The position numbers and the translations under genes are program-made. The notes under the pieces were generated by a model that saw only the letters and a list, made by a program, of their open reading frames with translations, did not search any database and was not told the origin of the DNA. From Gordonibacter urolithinfaciens (GTDB lineage Bacteria > Actinomycetota > Coriobacteriia > Coriobacteriales > Eggerthellaceae), in the NCBI RefSeq assembly GCF_900199375.1, contig NZ_LT900217.1, positions 310,001 to 374,000 on the forward strand: 64,000 nt of DNA, in the 5' to 3' direction. How positions within the stretch are numbered: the stretch's first letter is position 1; the number at the start of each line of letters is the position of its first letter. This document shows positions 26,446-34,484 of this stretch, in pieces.

Positions 26446-27021
26446 TTACGCGTCCACGATCTGCAGCGTGTAGGCGCCCTCTCCCACGGTGAACGGGTGC
26501 AGCAGGTTCTCCACGAGGGTGCGCGCCTGCTCGTTGGCCTGCCCGATCATGCCCGTCTGGTCGACCTTGCCCTCGGCGTCGGCCTGGGCCGTTTTGAGCG
26601 CCTCGGCGGTATCCTGCTTGTTCTCCCAGTTGAACAGCGCGAACGCGGAGTCGTAGAACTCGATGGAGTGCGGGTCTATCTCTATGCCCAGAAGACGGGC
26701 CTGCGGCAGGCGCACGGTGACGGTGCGGCCGCTCACGTCCACGGAGGCCTGCGACAGGTCCACGCCGGCGCGCACCTCGGCGTCGTAGACCATGGTGAAG
26801 CCTTTCTTGTTGATGAAGTCGATGTCGCCGTTCTCGTAGCGCACGAGGCCGCGGTACTCCAGCTTGGCCGTGGCCAGCTCGCTCGAGTTCGTGAGCTGCT
26901 CCTGGATGGACGTGGACGAGAGCCTGACGCTGGGCTCGAAGGCGCGCTGGAACGCGAGCGTGCCCACGACGCCCACGGCGACGAGCGCCCCGGCCGCCAC
27001 GATCGCGAGTAACTTCTTCAT
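26446..27021 (-). CDS. DUF4230 family membrane-anchored protein
   Basis: 191 residues. An N-terminal hydrophobic helix (KKLLAIVAAGALVAVGVVGTLAF) anchors the protein or acts as an uncleaved signal. The extracytoplasmic part contains the DUF4230 pattern: ELATAKLEYRGLVRY, then FTMVYDAEVRAGVDLS and VTVRLPQARLLGIEIDP, ending in a helix that is Gln/Ala-rich. Function of the family is unknown. GAAGGAA precedes ATG 27021. Confidence 0.8.
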   Translation of the reverse strand: MKKLLAIVAAGALVAVGVVGTLAFQRAFEPSVRLSSTSIQEQLTNSSELATAKLEYRGLVRYENGDIDFINKKGFTMVYDAEVRAGVDLSQASVDVSGRTVTVRLPQARLLGIEIDPHSIEFYDSAFALFNWENKQDTAEALKTAQADAEGKVDQTGMIGQANEQARTLVENLLHPFTVGEGAYTLQIVDA

Positions 27022-27147
27022 GGCAAGGTTCCTTCTCGGTGGAAACGGGATCAGGGGGCAGGATACCACGGACGAACGGGCGCCCGTCCTCCGTCAACGA
27101 GCGGTTGAAAAGAGGCGCGCGCCCGGTCTCGCTGGTCCGCGGCCCGC

Positions 27148-28992
27148 CTAGCGGGCCAGGCGGGCGTAGAACTGGCCGTCGCGCTGCTCGACGGAGACGC
27201 CCTCGAGGTCGGCAAGGTACGGGCGGAACTGGGCGTAGCCCAGGTCGCGCAGCTTGAACGTGCGGAACTTGCCGCGCACGCGCTTGCCGAGCGTGGCGAG
27301 CGCCACGCCGTCGGGGCCGGCCTCGGCCAGCGTCTGGCGGATGTACTCCTCGGGCCCGCCTGCGGCGAGGGCATCCTGCGCGGGGGCCTCGGGGGCTTGC
27401 GCAGCCTTGGGAGGCTTGGGAGCCCTCCCGGACTTCGCGGCCTTCTCGGCGGGCTGCGCCGTCTCGGCCGGATCGGCCGCCTTCGCGCGCTTCGCCGAGG
27501 ACTTCGGCGCCGGCCTCTCAGAAGCCTTCGCCGAGGCCTTTGCGGGGGCCTCGGCGGCTTGCGGCGGGACTTCGCCCTGCTCGGCGGGCTGCGGGACCGC
27601 AGCGGCGGCCTTGGAGGCCGGCTTGCGGCGGGACTTCGACTTCGGCGCCTGCTCCTGCCGCGCCTCTGCGGGTTCCTCGGCCTGTGGGGCGGCCGGGACG
27701 TCCTGCGCCTGCGCCTCCGGCTCCTTGCGCGCGGCCGGCTTCGTCTTGGCCGCAGCCTTGCGCCCGCCCATGGCGTTCGCCCATGCGGCGGCGGCCCGCA
27801 AGCGGGCGGCTCGGCCCGGACGGTTGTCCACGGGGGGTTCTTCGACAGGCTCGGGCTGTTCGGCGCGCGAAGCAGCCTGCGGCTCCTCCGCCGGAACCTC
27901 CGGGGCGGGGGCTTCGGCGCTCTTCGCCTCGACGGCGTCCTTGGCAGCCGCCTTCGGGGCGTCGCCCTTCCCGCCGCGATGCGTGGCCGCGCGCGTGGAG
28001 CGACGGGGCTTCTTCGCGGAAGCGCCCTCCCCGCCCCCGTTCGCAGCCGTCTGCCGCGCCGGCTCGCCGGCGTCCTCGGCCGGGGCGGGCTCCGCCTGCG
28101 CGTCGACTGCGGCCTCGGCGCTGGCAGGCCCCTTCGGCTCCTGCTCGGCCTGCGCGTCGGACGCCTCTGAGGCCGGCGCCTCCGCGCCGTGCGGGGCGTC
28201 CTTGCCGCGGCCGCCCCGACGCTCGCGATCGTCGCCCGCAAGCTCCACCGTCACCGAGCTGCCGTCCTTCGTGATCTGCACGCTCGGGAACTCGTCGAGC
28301 AGCTTCGACAGCAGGTTCGTGCCGTAGCTGCGCACGTCGAAGTCCGGGTAGCGCTTCAGCAGGCGACTGCCCACCTCGCCGAGGCCCGTGGACTTCCCGT
28401 TGTTCTGGTTGTCGGTGATGATGTTCACCACGGCCTGCTCGATCTCCTCCTTGCTCGCGGTGGCCGTGCCCGCGCCCGCGCCGGCGGCGTTCGCACCGGC
28501 CTGGTCGCCCCGGCCCTTGCCGCGGCCGGGCGCCTTGCCGCCCGCATCGCCCAGCAGAAGCTCCAACGTGGTGAAGATATCGCATGCCTTGCGAAACGGC
28601 GTGGGCGTCTTCTTCTCGCCCATGCCGATGACCGTGAGGCCGCTCTCGCGGATGCGGCTGGCCAGACGCGTGAAATCGCTGTCGCTCGACACGATGCAGA
28701 AGCCCTCCACCGAGCGCGTGTACAGGATGTCCATGGCGTCGATGATCATGGCCGAGTCGGTGGCGTTCTTGCCCTGCGTGTAGCCGAACTGCTGGATGGG
28801 CGTGATGGAGTTCTCCAGCAGCGCGTCCTTCCATTTGGCATGGAGCGTGAGCGTCCAGTCGCCGTAGATGCGCTTGTAGGTGACGGTGCCGTATTTCGAC
28901 AGCTCGTCGGTGATGGGCTTTATATACTTGGCCGACACGTTGTCGGCGTCGATCAAGAGCGCAAAGCGCTTTTCAGATGATTGCTTTTCCAC
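27148..28992 (-). CDS. NYN-domain protein with two LOTUS/OST-HTH-like domains
   Basis: 614 residues. The N-terminal PIN-like NYN nuclease domain has the acidic residues ALLIDADNVSAKY (near 12-16), ATDSAMIIDAMD (near 95) and VSSDSDFTRLASRIRESG (near 115-130). A first LOTUS/OST-HTH-like domain follows (EEIEQAVVNIITDNQN...LLSKLLDEF). Then about 260 residues of Ala/Pro/Lys/Glu disorder, and a second similar domain at the C-terminus (EYIRQTLAEAGPDGVALATL...). NYN-LOTUS proteins bind and process RNA; the target is unknown. GTG 28992 has GAGGAG upstream. Confidence 0.85.
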   Translation of the reverse strand: MEKQSSEKRFALLIDADNVSAKYIKPITDELSKYGTVTYKRIYGDWTLTLHAKWKDALLENSITPIQQFGYTQGKNATDSAMIIDAMDILYTRSVEGFCIVSSDSDFTRLASRIRESGLTVIGMGEKKTPTPFRKACDIFTTLELLLGDAGGKAPGRGKGRGDQAGANAAGAGAGTATASKEEIEQAVVNIITDNQNNGKSTGLGEVGSRLLKRYPDFDVRSYGTNLLSKLLDEFPSVQITKDGSSVTVELAGDDRERRGGRGKDAPHGAEAPASEASDAQAEQEPKGPASAEAAVDAQAEPAPAEDAGEPARQTAANGGGEGASAKKPRRSTRAATHRGGKGDAPKAAAKDAVEAKSAEAPAPEVPAEEPQAASRAEQPEPVEEPPVDNRPGRAARLRAAAAWANAMGGRKAAAKTKPAARKEPEAQAQDVPAAPQAEEPAEARQEQAPKSKSRRKPASKAAAAVPQPAEQGEVPPQAAEAPAKASAKASERPAPKSSAKRAKAADPAETAQPAEKAAKSGRAPKPPKAAQAPEAPAQDALAAGGPEEYIRQTLAEAGPDGVALATLGKRVRGKFRTFKLRDLGYAQFRPYLADLEGVSVEQRDGQFYARLAR

Positions 28993-29196
28993 GTGGTGCC
29001 GCTCCTCGGTGAAAGTGATGGAGGCGGGCGCGCCCAGGCGCGCAACGCCGGTTTTTGCGCCGTGGCCGGAAACGGTCGGCAGCCCGAAGCGGTGCCAACC
29101 TGCGGAAAACACGGCGTTTCAGGCGACTATACTACTCTAAACGGGCCGATCAGAGCCCGATTGCAGCAAGTCTGATACAATTTGTCCATAATCCTC

Positions 29197-29225
29197 TTGC
29201 GCTCGGGAGGGAAAATCCGTATACT
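29197..29225 (+). promoter_or_regulatory. Promoter of tRNA-His
   Basis: TTGCGC (29197-29202), 17 bases, TATACT (29220-29225); the tRNA starts 16 bases beyond the -10. Confidence 0.7.
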
Positions 29226-29240
29226 TCCACCTTGCGCCTT

Positions 29241-29318
29241 GGTGGCTATAGTTCAGTTGGCTAGAACGCCAGATTGTGGCTCTGGAGGTCGTCGGTTCGA
29301 GTCCGATTAGCCACCCCA
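29241..29318 (+). tRNA. tRNA-His (GUG)
   Basis: Acceptor GTGGCTA/TAGCCAC with the extra G at -1 opposite a C discriminator, the hallmark of tRNA-His; anticodon loop TTGTGGC gives GUG; T-loop GGTTCGAGTCC; encoded CCA. Confidence 0.97.
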
Positions 29319-29340
29319 GCGCGCTTTTTGAAATTAGGGC

Positions 29341-29369
29341 TTGCAATCGTTGGACGCATGCTTTAAGAT
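29341..29369 (+). promoter_or_regulatory. Candidate promoter of tRNA-Lys
   Basis: TTGCAA (29341-29346), 17 bases, TAAGAT (29364-29369), 39 bases before tRNA-Lys. Suggests the two tRNAs are separate units. Confidence 0.5.
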
Positions 29370-29407
29370 AGCCCAGCGCTTTGAGCACTTTGACATAGTT
29401 TTTCTTT

Positions 29408-29483
29408 GGACCGTTAGCTTAGTTGGTAGAGCAGGGGACTCTTAATCCCAAGGTCCGGGGTTCGAGTCCCCGACGGTCCACCA
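29408..29483 (+). tRNA. tRNA-Lys (CUU)
   Basis: Acceptor GGACCGT/ACGGTCC, anticodon loop CTCTTAA gives CUU, T-loop GGTTCGAGTCC, encoded CCA. Followed by a strong terminator. Confidence 0.97.
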
Positions 29484-29493
29484 TTGAGAATCT

Positions 29494-29528
29494 AAAAGCC
29501 AGCCGGCAGAAACCGGCTGGCTTTTTTC
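29494..29528 (+). terminator. Rho-independent terminator after tRNA-Lys
   Basis: Stem AGCCAGCCGG (29497-29506) / CCGGCTGGCT (29513-29522) followed by TTTTTT. Confidence 0.93.
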
Positions 29529-29642
29529 GTTTTGCGGGCATCTTCCCTCCCCGCCTACGGCGAAGGTCGCCGGACCTTGGGAGCCGGCCGTCCCCGCCGT
29601 CGGCCGCATGCCCGAGGGGCATGCGGCGCGGCTCGGAGCCCC

Positions 29643-30809
29643 TTAGCACACCACGCGCACGCGGCGGACGCCCTCGAGGGCCTCCAGCTTCTCCACGGCG
29701 GTGGCGGGCACAGGCTGGTCGAGGTCGAGCATCGTGTAGGCGGCGTCGCCGCGGGACTTGTTCGTCATGTTCTCGATGTTCACGCCCTCCTCGCCGAACA
29801 CGTCGGTGATGCGGCTGATCATGCTGGGGATGTTCTCGTGCATGACGGCCGCGCGGCTCATGCCGGCAGGGCACGCGCCCATGTCGCATGCGGGGAAGTT
29901 CACCGAGTTCTTGATGTTGCCGTTCTCCAGGTAGTCCATCATCTCCTGCACGGCCATGGCGGCGCAGTTGTCCTCTGCCTCGGCGGTCGAGGCGCCCAGG
30001 TGGGGCAGCACGATCGCGTGCTCCATCTTCATGACCTCGGGCGTGGCGAAGTCGGTGATGTAGGCGCCCACCTTGCCCGACGCCAGCGCCGAGGCCATGG
30101 CGGCGTTGTCCACGAGCGTGTCGCGCGAGAAGTTCAGCACCACGGCGCCGTCCTTCATGAGCGAGCAGGCGCGCCCGCCCACCATGCCGACGGTGCCCTC
30201 CATGGCCGGCACATGGATGGTGAGGTAGTCGCAGGTGCGGAAGACGTCGTCCAGGTTCGTGACGTGATGGACGGCGCTCGAGATGCGCCACGCCGCGCCC
30301 ACCGAGACGTACGGATCGTAGCCGTACACGTCCATGCCCAGCGCCACGGCCGCGTTCGCCACCTCGGCGCCGATGGCGCCCAGGCCGATGACGCCCAGCT
30401 TCTTGCCCTTGATCTCGCGGCCGGCGAACTGCTTCTTCGCCTTCTCCACCGCCTTGGCGATATTCGGATCGTCGGCGTTGTCACGGCACCATGCGATGCC
30501 GTCCACGATGCCGCGGCTTCCCAGCAAGAGCGCGCACAGAACGATCTCCTTCACGGCATTGGCATTGGCACCCGGCGTGTTGAACACGACGATGCCCTCC
30601 TCGGCGCAGCGGTCCGTGGGGATGTTGTTCACGCCCGCCCCCGCGCGCGCGATGGCCAGCAGGCCGTCGCCGAACGCCATGTCGTGCATGGCAGCGCTGC
30701 GCACGAGTATGGCCGACGCCTGCGCGGGGTCGTCGGTAAGCTCGTAGGAGTCGGTGAGCAGGTCGGTGCCGTGCGAGGAAATGTTGTTCAAGCAGTGGAC
30801 GTAGCGCAT
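29643..30809 (-). CDS. serA: D-3-phosphoglycerate dehydrogenase with ACT domain
   Basis: First step of serine synthesis: oxidation of 3-phosphoglycerate to phosphohydroxypyruvate with NAD. 388 residues. Substrate-binding RAGAGVNNIPTD, NAD-binding GVIGLGAIGAEVANAA near residue 145, catalytic Arg in NFSRDTLVD and His in LPHLGASTAEAE; C-terminal ACT domain (residues about 315-388, MISRITDVFGEEGVNIENM) for likely serine feedback. ATG 30809 follows AAGGAG. The short form resembles Clostridia/actinobacterial SerA-like proteins. Monocistronic by context. Confidence 0.9.
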   Translation of the reverse strand: MRYVHCLNNISSHGTDLLTDSYELTDDPAQASAILVRSAAMHDMAFGDGLLAIARAGAGVNNIPTDRCAEEGIVVFNTPGANANAVKEIVLCALLLGSRGIVDGIAWCRDNADDPNIAKAVEKAKKQFAGREIKGKKLGVIGLGAIGAEVANAAVALGMDVYGYDPYVSVGAAWRISSAVHHVTNLDDVFRTCDYLTIHVPAMEGTVGMVGGRACSLMKDGAVVLNFSRDTLVDNAAMASALASGKVGAYITDFATPEVMKMEHAIVLPHLGASTAEAEDNCAAMAVQEMMDYLENGNIKNSVNFPACDMGACPAGMSRAAVMHENIPSMISRITDVFGEEGVNIENMTNKSRGDAAYTMLDLDQPVPATAVEKLEALEGVRRVRVVC

Positions 30810-31138
30810 GGTTCTTCTCCTTCTCTCGTATAAGGTGAGGCCGAGGGCTGCCGTCGCGCAGGGGAGCCGCGCCGTCGTTGCGTGGGAGCCGAGCCGCTTT
30901 AGCCTGCTGTAGCAGTATACTCCCTCCCCCGCCCGGCGGGCGGGGGAACGGCGGCGCCCGCGCGAACGGGCGCGTGGGCGGAAAGCAGGGGCGCGATTTG
31001 AAAACCGTCGCAGCGGGGCCGCGGTGGGCGCGGTACAATCGGCTGCAACGGAAGCCGCGCACGGCTGACGGAAACGGCACGGCGCGCGAAACGCGGCAAG
31101 GCGGATGCAGCCAGGCAGACGAGGGAAGGCGGAGGACC
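30810..31138. other. Intergenic region between serA and an FMN reductase
   Basis: 329 bases between divergent genes. A TATACT-like -10 for serA lies on the minus strand near 30917-30922. A GC-only inverted repeat (CCCGCCGGGCGGG-type) sits at about 30928-30950. No gene seen. Confidence 0.4.
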
Positions 31139-31735
31139 ATGGGGAAGAACGTGCTGGTGCTGAACGGGAGCCCGCGGACAAACGGCAACACGGCGGCGCT
31201 CGTGGACGCTTTCGCGGAAGGGGCCGGACAGGCGGGCAACGACGTGGTGCGCTTCGACGTGGCGCTCATGGACATCGCGCCCTGCCGGGGCTGTCTGGGC
31301 GGAGGCGCCGACGCGGAAAGCCCCTGCGTGCAGAAGGACGACATGGATGCCGTGTACGCCGCCTACCGCGCGGCCGACGTGGTGGTGCTGGCGTCGCCCA
31401 TGTACTGCTGGAGCGTCACCGCGCAGGAAAAGGCCGTGCTCGACCGCCTGTTCGCGCTCATGGAGGCCGGCATGCGCGCCGCAGAGGCGGGCGGTGCCGA
31501 GGCGGCAGCGGCCGAGGCGGAGGCGGGCGGCAAGGGCTGCGTGCTGCTCATGCCCGCCGAGGAGGACACGGAGCGCAACTTCGCCCCCGTCGTCTCCTAT
31601 TACGAGACGCTCTGCGAGCGCATGGGCTGGCGCGACCTGGGGCGCGTGCTGGTTGGCGGCGTGTACCGCACAGGCGACATCGCCGGCAACCCCGCCCTCG
31701 ACGAGGCCCGCGAGCTGGGTGCCGGACTGCGGTAG
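31139..31735 (+). CDS. Flavodoxin-fold NAD(P)H-dependent FMN reductase family protein
   Basis: 198 residues. Flavodoxin-like fold: VLVLNGSPRTNGNTAALVDA at the N-terminus is the FMN-phosphate loop; a Cys pair (PCRGCLGGG...SPC) follows near residues 48-62, common in this iron-sulfur-flavoprotein-like family; LASPMYCWSVTAQEKAVLDR binds the isoalloxazine. An Ala-rich insertion (AEAGGAEAAAAEAEAGG) is unusual. Likely reduces FMN or a small quinone/electrophile; true substrate unknown. GGAGG precedes ATG 31139. Own terminator. Confidence 0.85.
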   Translation: MGKNVLVLNGSPRTNGNTAALVDAFAEGAGQAGNDVVRFDVALMDIAPCRGCLGGGADAESPCVQKDDMDAVYAAYRAADVVVLASPMYCWSVTAQEKAVLDRLFALMEAGMRAAEAGGAEAAAAEAEAGGKGCVLLMPAEEDTERNFAPVVSYYETLCERMGWRDLGRVLVGGVYRTGDIAGNPALDEARELGAGLR

Positions 31736-31816
31736 GTCGTGCGAATCGGGCGCTGACTTGCGATGGAGCCCGTGGACGCCAGCCTGCGGCAAGGCAAGCG
31801 AGGGCGCGAGCATCCA

Positions 31817-31858
31817 ACGGGCGGTTTCGACGGGCGATCGAAACCGCCCGTCTTTTTT
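31817..31858 (+). terminator. Rho-independent terminator after the FMN reductase
   Basis: Perfect 14-bp stem ACGGGCGGTTTCGA (31817-31830) / TCGAAACCGCCCGT (31838-31851) followed by CTTTTTT. Confidence 0.92.
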
Positions 31859-31918
31859 CGGGCAGAGCGCAACAAATGACGGTTCCTTCCCCGTGTTCTA
31901 GGGGAAAGGAGATGGGAT

Positions 31919-32620
31919 ATGGAAGAATCAGGCGAGATAGCGCTGCCCGCGGGCTTCGGCGCCGCAGGGCGGAGGCGGCCGGACGCGGCACGTCCCCCGC
32001 TCGACGGCGCTTCCAGCACCGGCACGTCCCGGGCAGCAGGCGGCAGCGATGCGGGCAACGCCTTCCGCGGCGACGCCCCCGACGCAGTCGCCGAGGCAGA
32101 CGGCGCGCAGGCGCGCGAGGCGACGGCGTTCCTCGAGGACGCGGTCGGGCGCTGGGGCGACACGGTCCTGCGCCTGGCGGCGAACCGCACGGGCAACCGC
32201 GCCGATGCCGAGGACGTGTTCCAGACCGTGTTCCTGCGCCTGCATCAAGGCGGCAAGCGTTTCCGCGACGACGAGCATTTGAAGGCCTGGCTTCTGCACG
32301 TGACCGTCAACTGCTGCAACGACCTGCACCGCAGCCCCTGGCACCGGAAGCGCGCCACACTCGGCGACGAGGACGTGGCGCGCCTCGCCGACCGTCCCGA
32401 CCCGAACGCCCCGGAGGGCGCCGCAGACCGGGACGACGAGCTGGAGGCCGCCCTCGCCCGCCTGACCGACCGCCAGCGCACCGCCGTGCACCTGCACTAC
32501 TACGAGGGGTACGCGACCGAAGAGATCGCCCGTATCACCGGCGAGCGCCCCGCCACCGTCCGCTCCCACCTCCACCGCGCACGCAAGGCACTCAAGATCG
32601 ACCTAGGAGCACGCCCATGA
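31919..32620 (+). CDS. ECF-type RNA polymerase sigma factor
   Basis: 233 residues. An Ala/Gly/Asp-rich N-terminal extension of about 65 residues is not part of the sigma fold. Region 2 is seen in DTVLRLAANRTGNRADAEDVFQTVFLRLHQ and HLKAWLLHVTVNCCND; region 4 in ALARLTDRQRTAVHLHYYEGYATEEIARITG...TVRSHLHRARKALK. The stop codon overlaps the start of the next gene (ATGA at 32617-32620), so the two are translationally coupled and the partner is the obvious candidate regulator. Confidence 0.92.
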   Translation: MEESGEIALPAGFGAAGRRRPDAARPPLDGASSTGTSRAAGGSDAGNAFRGDAPDAVAEADGAQAREATAFLEDAVGRWGDTVLRLAANRTGNRADAEDVFQTVFLRLHQGGKRFRDDEHLKAWLLHVTVNCCNDLHRSPWHRKRATLGDEDVARLADRPDPNAPEGAADRDDELEAALARLTDRQRTAVHLHYYEGYATEEIARITGERPATVRSHLHRARKALKIDLGARP

Positions 32621-34419
32621 ACGAGAACGAGTTCCGCACGCGCTACGCCGCGTCGCAATCCCACGTCGAAGCCTCCCCCGAGCTCAAGCAGCGCGCCGTC
32701 TGCAACGCCCTGCAGGAGGGCGCGGCACAGTACGCCGGGAGCCAGGCGCCCGCGAAGGGAGCCGTGTCCGCCAAGCGCCCGACCCGGCGCCGTCCCCGGC
32801 CCGTCTCGCGCACCGCCGGCCATTCCGTCGGCGCCGCATCCCTCGCCCGCCGCTGGGCGCCAGCCGCGGCCGCCTGCCTCGTGGCCGGCGCGCTCGCGGT
32901 GGCCGGCATCCCCGCCTTCACCTCGTCGCTCTCGGGCTCCCCCACCATCACGCTCGACGAGGCCGCAGCACGCTGCGGATTCTCGGTGCGCGCCTACGCG
33001 AGCGACGGCAGCGCGCCCCTTGCACCGGGCGAGGGCGGCACCGTGGCATTCGACCGCGACCTGGGCTACCGGTTCCGAGGGGGCGACGACTACAAGGTGA
33101 GCGGCTTCTTCTCGGGCTGCCTCTTCCACGTGGAAGGAGAGGGCATCGTCCGCGTGCAGGCGCATCTCACGGGCGGGGCGCTGTACCGCGTGACGTTCGA
33201 AGACGGGCCGACCGACCCCGACGACCCGCGCATGGGCGAGCTGGCGAGCTGGAAGCCCACCGCGCGCGGCACCGGCGAGCACTACGGCGGCTACGACTTC
33301 GTGGGCAGCGCCATGCGCGACGGCGAGAGCAAGCTGAGCCTCGCGAAGCTCATGGGCGCCACCATCGACGTCTCCGCGGACGACGACCCCGGCATCGCCG
33401 ACGGCACGACGAGCTTCGGCCTCTGGACGAACGAGGGCGAGGTTCCCGAAAACGCCGCGAACAATCCCGAATCCCCCGTCATCGACCTGTTCGACGGGCA
33501 GACGCTCACCGTCACCGTGACGTTCGAGGACGGCAGCATATCCACGCAGGCCATCGAGCTGCACGTCGCCAACTTCGAGACCGAGATGGTAGACGGCACC
33601 CCCCGCCTGACCCCTCGCCTCGCTGCGGACGATGCCGAGGCGGGCACATCGGCGAAATCGCTCTACGGCACCGTAGTGGAAGCCGGAAACGGTCCGTTCC
33701 CCTTCCCGCTGGACGACGCGAACAACCGCGCCGACGAGGTGCTGCCCGCCGACACGCTCGAACGCGCCGAGGAGACGCGCCCTGTGTCGATGTTCTCGAA
33801 CGGCGAGCCGCACGCTGCGACGCTCGCCAACACGGTTATGTACGACGCGGGCGAGATCGCGGCCATCCAGCTTCGCCCACCTTACGAGCAGGGCGACGAC
33901 GAACGGCAGCTTGCCGTAGGACCGGTCTCCATTACACGCGCAGCCACGCCGCCGAGCGGCAAGACGCCCGACGAATTCGTCGAAGTCGCCAACGGGTGGC
34001 TGGGCAACCTGGCATATTTCAGCAAGTGTACGCAAGAGCGCTACGGGTACGCGTTCAACGATGACGGCACTCTTACCGATCAGGGGTTCTGCTACCTTGA
34101 AGCCACCTTCACCGTGACGAATCCGAATGAGGAGAGCATCGAGCTGAACTCGCGCGATATGGGCTCGTTCGGCCTTGCGAACGAAGAAGGTCGGCTGCTC
34201 GCCATTGACACGAGCTACTTCACGCTTGACATGGCCGTGAGCGGAGATGCGGAAACCGACCTCGATGATCCGCGTTGCTTCACCATCGCCCCGGGAGGCA
34301 CCGCGCGTGTGTCCGTCCTCCACGTGCTGCCGAATCGACTCGCCGACGACGAGGGCCTCTTCTTCCTGACAGGATTCGAGCAGAGCGGCGCGCTGGTGGC
34401 GTTCTCCGTTGGAGAGTAG
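32617..34419 (+). CDS. Membrane-anchored partner of the ECF sigma factor (anti-sigma candidate)
   Basis: 600 residues. A cytoplasmic N-terminus of about 90 residues, rich in Arg and Ala, is followed by one transmembrane helix (WAPAAAACLVAGALAVAGI) and a large extracytoplasmic domain that is Asp/Gly/Thr-rich and mostly beta (for example ITLDEAAARCGFSVRAYAS, QTLTVTVTFEDGSISTQAIELH). The topology and coupling to an ECF gene are what is known of many anti-sigma factors; no zinc-binding HxxxCxxC is seen. Overlaps the sigma gene by 4 bases; AGGAG precedes ATG 32617. Function inferred from context. Confidence 0.75.
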   Translation: MNENEFRTRYAASQSHVEASPELKQRAVCNALQEGAAQYAGSQAPAKGAVSAKRPTRRRPRPVSRTAGHSVGAASLARRWAPAAAACLVAGALAVAGIPAFTSSLSGSPTITLDEAAARCGFSVRAYASDGSAPLAPGEGGTVAFDRDLGYRFRGGDDYKVSGFFSGCLFHVEGEGIVRVQAHLTGGALYRVTFEDGPTDPDDPRMGELASWKPTARGTGEHYGGYDFVGSAMRDGESKLSLAKLMGATIDVSADDDPGIADGTTSFGLWTNEGEVPENAANNPESPVIDLFDGQTLTVTVTFEDGSISTQAIELHVANFETEMVDGTPRLTPRLAADDAEAGTSAKSLYGTVVEAGNGPFPFPLDDANNRADEVLPADTLERAEETRPVSMFSNGEPHAATLANTVMYDAGEIAAIQLRPPYEQGDDERQLAVGPVSITRAATPPSGKTPDEFVEVANGWLGNLAYFSKCTQERYGYAFNDDGTLTDQGFCYLEATFTVTNPNEESIELNSRDMGSFGLANEEGRLLAIDTSYFTLDMAVSGDAETDLDDPRCFTIAPGGTARVSVLHVLPNRLADDEGLFFLTGFEQSGALVAFSVGE

Positions 34420-34443
34420 CTCTAGCCGCCCGGTCCCTCCATG

Positions 34444-34478
34444 CAACGCCCCCGCAGGTCGAACCTGCGGGGGCGTTG
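34444..34478. terminator. Bidirectional terminator hairpin
   Basis: Perfect 16-bp stem (34444-34459 / 34463-34478, CAACGCCCCCGCAGGT) with a 3-base loop, between the convergent sigma-partner and ABC permease genes. Confidence 0.75.
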
Positions 34479-34484
34479 TCGTCC

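Noticed and set aside
28070-28200. Low-complexity stretch in the NYN gene as a tandem repeat
   Set aside because: The Ala/Pro/Glu codons vary and show no fixed period; it is compositional bias.
29113-29240. Att site for an integrase at tRNA-His/tRNA-Lys
   Set aside because: No integrase, no repeated tRNA 3' end nearby; the neighbourhood is housekeeping.
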